NCBI GenBank assembly: GCA_027422505.1
Contig: JAPQWV010000670.1
Location: 1 to 64,000 of the forward strand
DNA length: 64,000 nt
DNA from: Craterostigma plantagineum
Taxonomy: Eukaryota > Streptophyta > Magnoliopsida > Lamiales > Linderniaceae
Reading direction: 5' to 3'
In this document: in pieces, positions 1 through 8,983 of the stretch
Layout: every line of letters begins with the position of its first letter
How positions within the stretch are numbered: position 1 is the first letter of the stretch
Notes under the pieces: generated by a model
Told to the model about the DNA's origin: nothing
The model's input: the letters and a program-made list of their open reading frames with translations, nothing else
Database searches by the model: none
Made by a program: the position numbers and the translations under genes

Positions 1-712
1 TGTCTTGCTGGCACACCAAGCATGACCTCACGTAGCCGTGAACATCGGCCATCATCTTCGGCCAAATGAACTTCTTCGAAGCAAAGCGTACATCCTCCCT
101 CTACGGATGTACCCGCCCAAAGTGTGTCGGGTGTGCTGCGAACCAATTCCCGTCTAAGCTCGCCTCTCGGGGAGTAGAGCGTCCGCCATGGGCCAACAAG
201 ATCCCGTCCTCGAGCCAATACTGCCGCACCACGCCCTCGTTTACCTCCGAAACGAGCTTCTGATACGCCTTGTTCCCTCCGCTGCCGCGCGCACCTTCCC
301 CTCGAAGTCCGGCGATCCGCCGAAAACCAGCGCGGCCACAAAGGTCTCGACCCCTTTGCGGCTAAGTGCGTCGGCCACATCGTTGTGCCGACCCGGCTTG
401 TGATCCACTCGAAGTCGTACTCACCTAAGAACTCCTGCCACCTCGCTTGCCTTTGGAGAACAACTTATTTGGGTCTTGAAGTATGTGTTGGCGACGTTGT
501 CCGTCAAGACGACGAACCTCGTCCCAAGTAGGTAGTGTCGCCACGTCTCCAAGCAATGGATCACCGCCGTCATCTTCCTTCTCGTGGGTCGAGTAACGAG
601 TCTCCGCCTCGTTGAACTTGCGACTCTCGTACGCCACGGGATGGCCTTCCTGTACGAGAACGCCTCCAAGGGCCTGTCCCGACGCATCGGTATGCACCTC
701 GAAGGGGTTAAT
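1..712 (-). pseudogene. Ty3/gypsy pol fragment (RNase H to integrase zinc finger)
   Basis: Read on the reverse strand, about 640-705 encodes the RNase H core [14 protein letters not shown] followed by [22 protein letters not shown]. After a frameshift near 580 the frame continues with [18 protein letters not shown]. The last bases, 1-50, encode the end of an integrase zinc finger (VRSCLVCQQD). This order is typical of gypsy pol, and the wording resembles chromovirus elements other than the three long-LTR elements elsewhere in the window. RNase H removes the RNA template during reverse transcription, and integrase inserts the cDNA. The piece runs off the left edge of the window and ends where copia leader DNA begins, so both ends are incomplete. 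Frameshifts make it non-functional. Confidence 0.85.
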
Positions 713-1174
713 TCCAAACAGTTTAATCATCATCATGATCGCAGATTGGGTACACTATATATCGTTAGATTATTCATGTTCTGTTTATACTAAAATAATC
801 AACTGCTTATCGAAAAATCATCATCATGAAAACCCATCGAAAAAGGCCAAAATCACTCCAGCAAATGAAATTTTATCAGAATATTAAATAAGAAGCCATG
901 ATGAACCACGTTGAATCATGCATATGAAACACATATTCTGAATTGAAAACACCATCATGACATCTAAGCATATATTATATATATGAATACTTTAAGCAAG
1001 GCAGTAACGATCATCTCATGATATTGCACTCGTGACATATGATTGCATCTATATACATATATACAAAATATTATGAATATAACTTGAACAACACGTTGAA
1101 GCAATCAGATTGATCATGTGAATTCATAAATTATCAAATATATCTATTGCAGAACAAGGTAAGCAACGCAAGAT
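713..1174. other. AT-rich spacer, probable copia leader
   Basis: No coding signal is visible. It lies between the gypsy fragment and the primer site of the reverse-strand copia LTR, so it is probably the 5' untranslated leader of that copia element, cut off before gag. It is AT-rich and has several CATCATGA-like runs. The exact junction with the gypsy piece, around 705-740, is uncertain. Confidence 0.4.
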
Positions 1175-1188
1175 GGCTCTGATACACC
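1175..1188 (-). other. Primer-binding site, initiator Met tRNA (degenerate)
   Basis: On the reverse strand it reads GGTGTATCAGAGCC, close to the canonical TGGTATCAGAGCC complementary to the 3' end of initiator Met tRNA. It directly abuts the inner end of the LTR at 1189. This fixes the orientation of the copia element as reverse and marks 1189-2823 as a 5' LTR. Confidence 0.75.
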
Positions 1189-2823
1189 TGTAAGGAATCG
1201 ACGCACATAATCAAATTATTACACGCAGCGGAAATTAAAATTTTTTAAATCAACGTATCAAGCTGATTCCACCAAGATCCATGCGAATTAAACTTAACTC
1301 ATTCGTAGAGATCATACCTGCTATTACCTTGAGGTTGGGTACGTATTCAAATACCAAACGTATGGTATCTCTACCGATATCCACCAAGAAAGGACCAAAG
1401 AGTCGACCTTCACTAGCTAGAAGGTATTCGGCCGACGTAACTCGATTCACTATTTTACGAGCAAAGCAAAACCCTTTCTCTTTATCCCGTATATACTGTA
1501 ATTTCTAAATAGCTATTCGATGATTAGATCCCATATAAGGCCACGATCTCCCTTTTTATAGGCCAATTATCTTTATAATTGGATAAGATAATTAAATCTA
1601 ATTTAATTATTCTTCTTGCCATAATTGAGATCATATCCCCTTTAGCAATCATGACCAATCATAGAACATACCCCACGTTCAATGCAGTTTTCCTTATATA
1701 CTATATTGTTTCATGATTAGCCCTTAATTTAGGGCAATAGCCGATTTCATAAATCTCTACAGTATTTAAATATATATTGCATATATATTTATCATAAGTT
1801 CATATCTTATATGTTATTTGAATCTTATTTATATTCGTATTATATGATGCTCAAATAAATTACTCCACAATTAATTTATCATCATATTTATATCCCCATG
1901 TAATATACAAAATATAGTTTCTTTGATCCTTCATTTCTTTTTGTGTGACCCAGTAGGATCATGTCACGTTGGCAATAGAATTAGAACACATTCTAAATCT
2001 ATAAATCATAATTAGCATCTCGCAAATGTATTAAGAATACCCAAGTGACACAGATAATAAGTATATCAAATACGTATCACCATCCTTAAGCAGTAATTGC
2101 CCATGTCAATTCCTTGTCTCATAATATCCTAAATAAGTTCAAGGTAGGAGTGTGTCATCATCGCAACTTATTTATTTCTTGATTCCAAAAGTTTATCGTA
2201 AATATGATTGCTCTTAATCACATTGCATGCATTACGATATCACTTTTATCAAGGGGCCCGTGGATATCATCACTCATTAAATATGAGGACAAAATATTCT
2301 TGATGAACGTAATCCACTGCACTAGTCACGCTAGTCGTAACACCACCCGTATGGTTACCTTTTACGGCTAACGTTGAGCGATACTAACAGACGCGCATTT
2401 CCAGTGTTGAAAAATGAACATCTTATATTACGGAATTCAAGACACGTATGAAACATTAATGACACAAACACAATCCATAGTATGTTTCATTTCTGGTCTA
2501 TCCGATATCATAATCTCCATTATATATCTGTGTGATTAAATAGATAACTCTTTATCAAATAGTTTGCAGAGTATAATTATCATTTAATCCACACATTAAT
2601 CTTAAACATGATTATTAGTGTTCTATGCTAAATATCAAGATTAAGGATAATTTAGAGTAAATATTATTTAATTCAATATGGAATTCTACAATTTAAGTCA
2701 TCGACTTAAACGACCCACAAATAATTAATTTACTCAAGGAACAAAATGATATAAATCATTCAATTCGTGAAAATTAAAAAGCGCAACAATATAAATGTTG
2801 GCTTCTTGATCACAATGCTAACA
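1189..2823 (-). mobile_element. Ty1/copia 5' LTR (Copia-1), reverse
   Basis: An AT-rich block bounded by TG (tgtaagg at 1189) and CA (gctaaca ending at 2823), with a Met-tRNA primer site immediately inside. A TATA box lies at 1550-1560 on the reverse strand. Near 1940-1970 it has a stretch (reverse: gatcctactgggtcacacaa) of a type seen in long copia LTRs; that resemblance is from memory. The element inserted into the 5' LTR of Gypsy-1, whose remaining end starts at 2824. No gag or pol of this copia follows, so it is truncated. Confidence 0.75.
1550..1560 (-). promoter_or_regulatory. TATA box of Copia-1 LTR
   Basis: The reverse strand reads TATAAAAAGGG, a strong plant TATA box. It sits about 360 bp before the inner LTR end, a plausible place for the pol II promoter of the LTR. 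Confidence 0.55.
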
Positions 2824-2978
2824 GTTTAAGTGTGTTTTGTTGTGTCAATAAACTCTAATTGAGTGTGAGTGTAATATATTGTATTTCGTGAGGAAATTTT
2901 TTATTAATTGGGTCTTCTGCGGTTTTTGGTTGCTGAAAATCCGCCAACATTTTTACTTTAAAAGTGAGGGTCGTTACA
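2824..2978 (+). repeat. Gypsy-1 5' LTR remnant (inner end)
   Basis: It ends in gttaca just before the primer site. It shares the block gggtctt-c-gcg...gaaaatccgcca with the inner ends of the Gypsy-2 LTR (22420-22489) and Gypsy-3 LTR (36810-36875). The rest of this LTR was displaced by the Copia-1 insertion at 2823/2824. Confidence 0.75.
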
Positions 2979-2980
2979 GT

Positions 2981-2992
2981 TGGTATCAGAGC
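2981..2992 (+). other. Gypsy-1 primer-binding site (Met tRNA)
   Basis: TGGTATCAGAGC, complementary to initiator Met tRNA, lies two bases after the LTR end. The same 12-mer occurs at 22492 and 36878 in the sister elements. Confidence 0.85.
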
Positions 2993-3416
2993 GTTAGGTT
3001 TATAGGTTCTGAAGATTGTCCATGTACTGGCGCATCAAAAGCCTGGAGAACTAGCCTCGCCTGTAAGTTTTTTTTGATAACTTATGTGGTTATGTGTTAT
3101 TAAAATGAGTGTATGTGTGATGATAGATCATAATCGAAAATGAGGGGAGGACGTAAGAAAATGTGGGAGTGTCTAGCCGTAGTGGCGAACCTGAGTCCCC
3201 TGCGAGTGAGCGCGATTCCACGATTATGCGTTTAACCGAGCTGATCCAACGCCAATCGGATCAGATAAATTAGCTGATACAGCACCTCAACTAATTTGAG
3301 CACCGCTCCTCCCCGCAACCAGAACGTGTCTTATCGGAGAAGGTTTTAGAAAACCGAATCCTCCGACATTTGGCTGATGCAACTAATCCGCAGTGGCAGA
3401 AGACTGGTTACGTACG

Positions 3417-3430
3417 ATTGAAGACACGTT
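3417..3430. repeat. Target-site duplication of LINE-a, left copy
   Basis: attgaagacacgtt, identical to 6024-6037. It overlaps the first two T of the reverse-strand poly(A) tract, as expected for target-primed insertion. Confidence 0.92.
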
Positions 3431-3501
3431 TTTTTTTTTTGGAAAGGGTCACTAAAAGAAAGAAAAAGTACACAGGATCCGCTCAGAGAGCACAAAACCC
3501 A

Positions 3502-3519
3502 CCGGTAACAGGCTACCAG
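3502..3519 (-). other. 3' UTR hairpin of LINE-a
   Basis: On the reverse strand, CTGGTA-GCCTGT-TACCGG forms a 6-bp stem (one G-U) with a 6-nt loop, 61 nt before the poly(A). It corresponds to hairpins at 45850-45867 (LINE-c) and 57023-57040 (LINE-e). Confidence 0.6.
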
Positions 3520-3559
3520 CTCACATCCAAGGAAAAAGGAACATGTCCCAAATGTAGAG

Positions 3560-5734
3560 CAAACACAAGACTAAAACGCAACAACTAACCAAGACAACTA
3601 AACATATCAATGCCGTATCATCCAACGTCAACGTGAGGACCATCAGCATCATTGTCCGTCGTCTCGAATGTAGCAAGAACCTCAAACATGTTGCGATAGT
3701 GAGTCTCAACAACCTTGCTAACGGAGGCTTCGTCATTGCTAGGCCTACTCAAACGCTTATCATGTTCGAGACAAGGGGAGGTACGATTCTTGCCGTCCCC
3801 AACAAGGCCATCCACGTTGGCCTCCTTAGTAACAATGGCTTTACCTTTATCAACCAAGCGACTACCTTCCCGACTAGGTGTTCCCGCCTTAGTAACAATG
3901 GCTTTACCTTTGTCAACCAAGCGACTACCTTCCCGACTACGTGGAGCCACCGTAGTCGGCCTTGTCGGCCGAGGCGCCTGGATGTGAGCGTGTTTCTTGG
4001 CCGAGCTCTGAAGTTGTGGTTTCGGCCGGTTGGTAGGGCAAGTCGCGGCGCTATGGGTCCATGAGTCCTACATGACGAGCACTTACGAGGCCGCCACTCA
4101 TATTCAACACTAACGGGCACGACGCCCGAGGAGCCACCATCCTTAGTTGGGATATGGACATTGAACTGCTCAATCAAAGGGTCCGTCAGACAAATTTCAA
4201 TGCACACTCTAGCATACTCAAGGCGTTCCTCTCGAGCCGTCACAGCGTCCGCAAAAAGAGGTTTTCCAAGCACACTTGCAACGATTCCCAAACCGGCCCT
4301 GTGTCCAAAATTCCGTTGGGACATTTCGGAGTCTAACCCAAAGCGGAACAACTGAGTGCGGTTTCTTTTCAAAGGAGAATCCCGTACGCCATTTCTCCAG
4401 AAATAGTGGCTGTCCCTGTAAGAGCCACGGACCGCCTTCCAAAGCCATTACAGTCGCCTCGTCCGTGCTAAAACGGAACATGAAAAAGCCATTGATCGTC
4501 GATCTAACCTCAGCAAGGTTCTTCCAAATGGATCTGACATAGCGTTCCACATGGGGGAAGTACGGTCGCTTCCCAAGGAAATACCGACAAGCGTGTGCTC
4601 CCACCGAGTGATTCCTTGTTGGGCAACTTCCCACGAGGGCCGAGCCGCCGGAATACCATCAACAACAGTAGGTGCCGTGTAGGAAAGAGGGAGTCGAGCC
4701 GAGCTAGGTGACCCTCCACGCCTAGTGAGTAGTCGGTCGTTGTTAGTGCCAAGAACAACGTCGGAGAAAGACTGGCCCGGGTATGGGAGTCGAGGTTGGT
4801 GCACCGCCCCGAGTGGGCTGTGGTGCTGTTCCGGTGTGCCATCAGTCGCCGGCTGAGGTCTGGGGGTGGGTGTAGGTCCGGCCGCTATGACGGAGCCATG
4901 GCCGACAGACGCATCCGCGAGCGGACCGGGGGAAGACGAGTGAAAAGCCCCCGGCCCAGCGGCCTTCGCCTCCACCGCAGCATCGGCCCCCGTTTTCAAC
5001 GTTAGCCCCGTGCCTAAGCCGTCGTCGCCAAGGCCATTTCACGAGTAGAGGAGACCCTAGGTGGCGCAATAGATGAGGCCCTAGAAGGGCTAGTGTTCTT
5101 ATCCAGCCCAGTAGAATTGGGCCCAGGTGGAGACTGGTTCGCCCCAAACGAAGAAAGCCCACAGGGCCCAGAAGAGGCAGCAGAAATCGTCTGGGCCTGC
5201 CTAGTGAAGTTGGGCCCAGATTGGGCCTCAACCATGAGAACCCTAGGCCCATTTGTCGAGTTTGAAGCCCTAGAGGAGCCGAGGGGCGCCGCCTCTCCAG
5301 ACGACGGCTGCTCGGAGTCCAGGGCGGATTCGCCGGGCTGAGAACCATTGGCAAGCGGCGCATCCTCACCGTCATGCTCATCCAAGCCCAGGTTATCGTG
5401 AGATGGCGGCGGTGGGGTGCCCCTCCGCATGGTTTACGCGCGTCATGGGTTGTGTCGCGGAGAGGGGCTGTGTAGGAGGCGACTCTGCGGCGTCGTTGCG
5501 GAATCCACAGTGGTCGGGGCAGAGGGTGGAGACAAACTCATGGTTGAGCGCAGATCCCGTTGTGGGAGGTTTTCGGCGGTTTGAAGAGCTCACCGGCGAG
5601 GTAGGAGAAGCAGGACACATGCTAGTGACGCGGCCAAAAAGTCCCTCAAACGAAGGAGCATCGAAAAGCTTGTCAAACTCGGGGATGGACTGCCGAAGCG
5701 CACCGTAATCCGGCACCAAACAGAGAGGGTCCAT
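3560..5734 (-). pseudogene. LINE-a ORF1 (nucleic-acid-binding protein)
   Basis: ORF1 proteins of plant L1 elements bind the element RNA. The frame opens at 5734 with MDPLCLVPDYGALRQ and a segment IPEFDKLFDAPSFEGL that matches the N-terminus of ORF1 in LINE-c, -d and -e (YPEF..CFD..RF). A DUF4283-like core lies at 4218-4634 (YFLGKRPYFPHVERYVRS, EGGPWLLQGQPLFLEKW). The following segment (LGKPLFADAVTAREERLEYARVCIE) and a damaged zinc knuckle (KCSSC) fall at 4040-4340. The frame is broken by several shifts. The C-terminal part carries a 63-bp tandem duplication. Downstream sequence holds no ORF2. Confidence 0.8.
3824..3939 (-). repeat. 63-bp in-frame tandem duplication in LINE-a ORF1
   Basis: Positions 3824-3876 and 3887-3939 match over 53 bp with one difference, giving a period of 63 bp (21 codons). 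On the reverse strand each unit encodes SREGSRLVDKGKAIVTK, so the duplication keeps the frame and repeats a basic peptide. Confidence 0.85.
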
Positions 5735-6023
5735 GCTCGGCGACTCAGTGTAGTGGCCATAGGAGAAGAAAGAATGAGAAGTCGAGAAATCGATGGGTCA
5801 CAGAAGACGAGGATAGCTAAAACCCTCCCATCGCCGTTTGGGCCCGGCGATGGAGGGTGGGGGAGCGACCGCTGCCGATCAGTGGCGAGGGATGGTGGCC
5901 GCCGGCGGTGGAGGGAAGACGATGATGAAGGGTGGCGGCTTTTTTGGCTAGGGTTTTGGTAGTGAGAGGTTTTGCTAGAGAGAGAAAAACTATATTCTAT
6001 TTCATCATTGACTTCAAGTAATT

Positions 6024-6037
6024 ATTGAAGACACGTT
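6024..6037. repeat. Target-site duplication of LINE-a, right copy
   Basis: Identical 14-mer to 3417-3430. Gag coding of Gypsy-1 resumes directly after it. Confidence 0.92.
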
Positions 6038-6799
6038 CATCTATAGCCGTGTGTAGGAGGAGGAGAAGGTTCTTTGTGCCATTCCATGCTAAGAGGAACG
6101 CTAGGTTTTGGTGGGTGAAGGTACTAGAGAACCCAGTGACGATGCCGTGGGAGCGCGTTCAAGGAGCTGTTCCGCAACAAGTACTTCTCAGCCCATGAAC
6201 AAGAATGAAGGATGCTCGAGTTTATGAACCTGAAGCAAGGAGGAATGTCAGTTGCGGAGTATATCTGCAAGTTCGAGGAGCTGTCCCGTTTTGCCCCCTC
6301 ACATGGTGTCCACTAATCTGTTGAATGTGACGAGGTTCATAACGGACCTCAAACCTGAAATTTATCGAGACTTAAGTATAACGGGAGTCCGACAGCTGGA
6401 GTTTACACAAGTAGCGGAGCGGGCAATGATTGCGGAGCAGGCTGAGGCACATATTTTGGAGGCCTAGAAGGCAAAGAGAAGAAAGGAGAATCAGCAAGGA
6501 GGAGGAGGTGATCGGGTAGCGCCAATTCTTTGGCAAAAGCCCTGGCAAAAATATCAAACAACCGACCGGGCCAACAGAACTGGCGCCCATGAACCAAGGG
6601 CCAGCAAATAGTTCGAATAGGCCTCCAACCCCGCGCCTTGATGCCAACAATGCGGGCGTTATCACTTCGGAATCTGCTTTAGATCCGATTCGAACCCAGG
6701 TCCTCATTGCTTTCGATGTGGAAAGAATGGTCATTATGCGAAGAGCTGTCCGGAGAACCTACCCGTGAATCCGACTCAACAGTCGGTTTGACCTCCACC

Positions 6800-7031
6800 G
6801 TCCTAGCCAGGGTTTTCACCCCGACGAACGAGGAAGCAGAAGCAAACCCAGCTGGGTGACGGGTACGTTGAATATCTTTCACGTGCCTATGTTTGTTCTC
6901 ATTGACTCTGGAGCCACACATTCGTTTGTGTCGGCTAAGTATGTGGAAAGAGTAGGAATCTATCATACTCAGTCTGAATGCTGTTATGTAGTGATAATAC
7001 CTCATGGGGACCCAATTCGAACCGACGGGGC
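6800..7031 (+). pseudogene. Gypsy-1 aspartic protease
   Basis: The retroviral-type protease processes the gag-pol polyprotein. At 6856-7030 the frame reads through VLIDSGATHSFVSAKYVERV with the catalytic D-S-G, then a segment ending HGDPI, closely matching Gypsy-2 at 23800-23950. The frame is interrupted at 7031 by the 5S-bearing LTR. The coding continues at 8984, after that LTR and a second one. Confidence 0.85.
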
Positions 7032-7496
7032 TGTAACAACCCGTCCCATACCGGGTGTCACTATAGCTTCGGTCCCTACCGGGACTAGTGGGGTTGGGCC
7101 CACCACACTCCGACTGATAGTCTGGCCCCACTGTATCACCATTTAACCTTTTAGCATGCTTCGTGCACTCGCTCACACGCACCCTGAGAAACTTCCCAGG
7201 GGGTCACCCATCCCGAGATTGCCCCAAGTCAAGCACGCTTAACTTCGGAGTTTCTATAGATGGACTCCCGAAAAGGTAGGTCGACCTTGGTGATATGAGT
7301 AGTACTATCAATTCTTTTATACGATTCTTAGCCTGACACGCCCATACATTGTCAGTCTCAGGATCCCCTCTCATTCTGGTGTTGGATCAGTTCGTTCATG
7401 TACCCCTTCGCCTAGAAGCCTGCCAGGAGCCGCTCATTGTCCATGCACCCTGGCACCGGCGATCACTCCCCGCCCTCTTCGGCCCCGGGCGTCACA
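7032..7496. mobile_element. Cassandra-like 5S-bearing LTR (solo)
   Basis: The block begins TGTAACAACCCG and ends CGGGCGTCACA, imperfect inverted ends of an LTR. It is flanked by the 4-bp repeat gggc (7028-7031 and 7497-7500). Removing the LTR plus one gggc restores the reading frame across the site. Inside, 7188-7253 is clearly 5S rRNA-derived. LTRs that carry a 5S domain define the Cassandra family of terminal-repeat retrotransposons in miniature. At 465 bp it is longer than I recall for Cassandra LTRs, so the family name is an inference. No second LTR or internal domain is present, so it looks like a solo LTR. Confidence 0.7.
7188..7253 (-). other. 5S rRNA-derived promoter segment in LTR
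   Basis: The plus-strand runs at 7192-7213 (cttcccaggg...cacccatcc) and 7231-7252 (aagcacgctt...tcggagtt) are complementary to conserved parts of plant 5S rRNA. They cover the box A and box C regions of the internal pol III promoter. The 17-nt spacing between the two blocks equals that in 5S, although the spacer itself has drifted. The 5S ends are not conserved, so this is not a ribosomal gene. It may still have supported pol III transcription. Confidence 0.8.
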
Positions 7497-7517
7497 GGGC
7501 AGTACAGAAATCCTATA

Positions 7518-8983
7518 TGTTGGGGTACCCAGTGTCTCCCGGAGATGCCACGTTCCTGGGTACGGTGCGGAACAAAAATTTTCCGGGTTCCCCGATTGCC
7601 CTCGTAGCTCGGATCAGAATAGTAACACGTAATAGGGCGGGTCAAACCCGTAGAGAATTACAAGTTGAAGCGAGTGGCAGCTCCTCGTCCTTTTCTTCAA
7701 GACTTCGTCGTGGTGGATGGCACTAGATTATCACGCCGACCTTGCAGTGTACCACGGAATCAGTTCTCTAAAGATGGCTAGAGAGAACTGAGCCGCCGCG
7801 TGGGAGAATAGTGTGTGCGTTCAGTGTGTGTTTTTTTGTGCCTTGTGATGGACGAAATTTTCTCTCATGAAGCACGAAAATTCTTTTTTAAAATATGAAA
7901 TAGGGCTGCCCTATTTATACTAAGCTAGAATCGAAAATCCCAAGAATATCTCAAGATAGATTCTTTTGCCATATTTTACTCTCTTTTGAATTCCAAATAC
8001 AAACTTAAGGAAACTTGTTATTATTAGAAAACCAACTTAAATACCAAGTCAAACTAAGTATCTTTAATATGAGTGCGAATTTCGACCAAGTTTTTACTCC
8101 AGAACCTCACTATAGATTATAGTACGACGTATAAACTCTTCAGTTGTATCCTAATCGAGTGAGAGCCATGGTCTGTGTCAAACTTAATAAACTCGATTCT
8201 ATGATAAAACGGAGACGAGGCAAATTATCAAAGTACCCTCCATGTCTAACACGAGTTAGTTCAATACCTTGGCCAAGGATTTCGTAATTTCCCGTCACCG
8301 TCCACATATGATACTTGTCTCGATTACTTACGAGACTGCGAATCCGTACTTGGCGGTCTGAGCCCGTCAATCACAAACCATTATCAAGACCGCATGTGGC
8401 CCGGTGACCCATGCAACAACAAATTGGGTCGAGGGGAAGCAGTGACAGTCGAGACTTCGAAGTCAACTCCGTCAAAGCCCCTTTCGGTCTAAGGTTCACG
8501 TAGACTACTATAGTGTTTTCGTCGGTCATTGACACTCCTTGAGCAATAAGCCATGTTCGACCGTACGACCCGTGAGTCAGAATCCATGAAACAATTCAAC
8601 CCCTTGATTCGATTCGTATCACAAGTCATGACTTCCAAGAGGGATATCGACACACGATAGGTCATCGACAAATAAGCCGTAATCAGTATCCAGCACCAAC
8701 TGGAGCCTAAGGCTTACGGACTTTTAATGTTCGAGGTTAAGAGTCCACTGGTGCCTTCCTCTCTCGTGCCCATCGAGAACAGTGATTCAACTCGACACAT
8801 TTGGATTTGTTCATTGATTGCTTTACCGGATGATAACTAAAGAACTCTTATATCCAATAAACGAGCAATGCCTTTCGATAAACACACGAAAATAATTTAT
8901 TACACAAAAAGTTCGAATGATAAATAAGCTAATGCCCTATATAATGTAATCCTCGTACAACATTCGAGGGCATATTCCTAACA
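7518..8983 (-). mobile_element. Solo copia-type LTR, reverse
   Basis: It runs from TGTTGGGG (7518) to CCTAACA (8983), so on the reverse strand it opens TGTTAGGAATATG and closes CCCCAACA. The flanks ctata (7513-7517) and gtata (8984-8988) agree at four of five bases, fitting a 5-bp target-site duplication. A TATA box on the reverse strand lies at 7911-7920. No primer site, gag or pol is present, so it is a solo LTR left by LTR-LTR recombination. It landed only 21 bp from the 5S-bearing LTR. Confidence 0.75.
7911..7920 (-). promoter_or_regulatory. TATA box in solo copia LTR
   Basis: The reverse strand reads GTATAAATAG. It lies about 390 bp before the inner LTR end, a typical U3/R position. Confidence 0.5.

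Larger units (their letters stand above)
3431..6023 (-). mobile_element. LINE-a: ORF1-only L1-type LINE
   Basis: A reverse-strand LINE inserted in Gypsy-1 gag. Its 3' end is a poly(A) (poly(T) at 3429-3440), and it has a perfect 14-bp target-site duplication. From its 5' end it holds about 290 bp of leader, a long broken ORF1 and a short 3' UTR with a hairpin. There is no trace of ORF2 (endonuclease, RT): the 3' end of ORF1 runs into the 3' UTR. It is therefore non-autonomous and must have been mobilised by another LINE's RT. The clean ends argue that the RNA already lacked ORF2 when it inserted, although a later internal deletion is not excluded. Confidence 0.85.
3140..6790 (+). pseudogene. 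Gypsy-1 gag, split by LINE-a
   Basis: Gag packages the element RNA in virus-like particles. The frame starts at the ATG at 3140 by comparison with Gypsy-2 gag at 22651. It keeps the N-terminal segment rich in Ser/Pro/Glu and a heptad-like Gln/Asn stretch (3230-3300). It is interrupted at 3430 and resumes at 6038 with the same wording as Gypsy-2 (tatagccgtgtg). Downstream parts show a retrotransposon-gag core (6252-6467) and a CCHC zinc knuckle near 6705-6760 (FRCGKNGHYAKSC). Stops at 3270 and 6467 and frameshifts kill it. The pieces before and after the LINE match continuous Gypsy-2 gag once one copy of the target duplication is discounted. Confidence 0.8.

Noticed and set aside
4448..5005. 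Reverse frames rich in Ala/Pro/Gly in LINE-a
   Set aside because: They are the variable linker of LINE-a ORF1 in shifted frames, not separate genes.
7188..7253. A functional 5S rRNA gene
   Set aside because: Only the promoter-like middle is conserved, both gene ends are absent, and it sits within an LTR.
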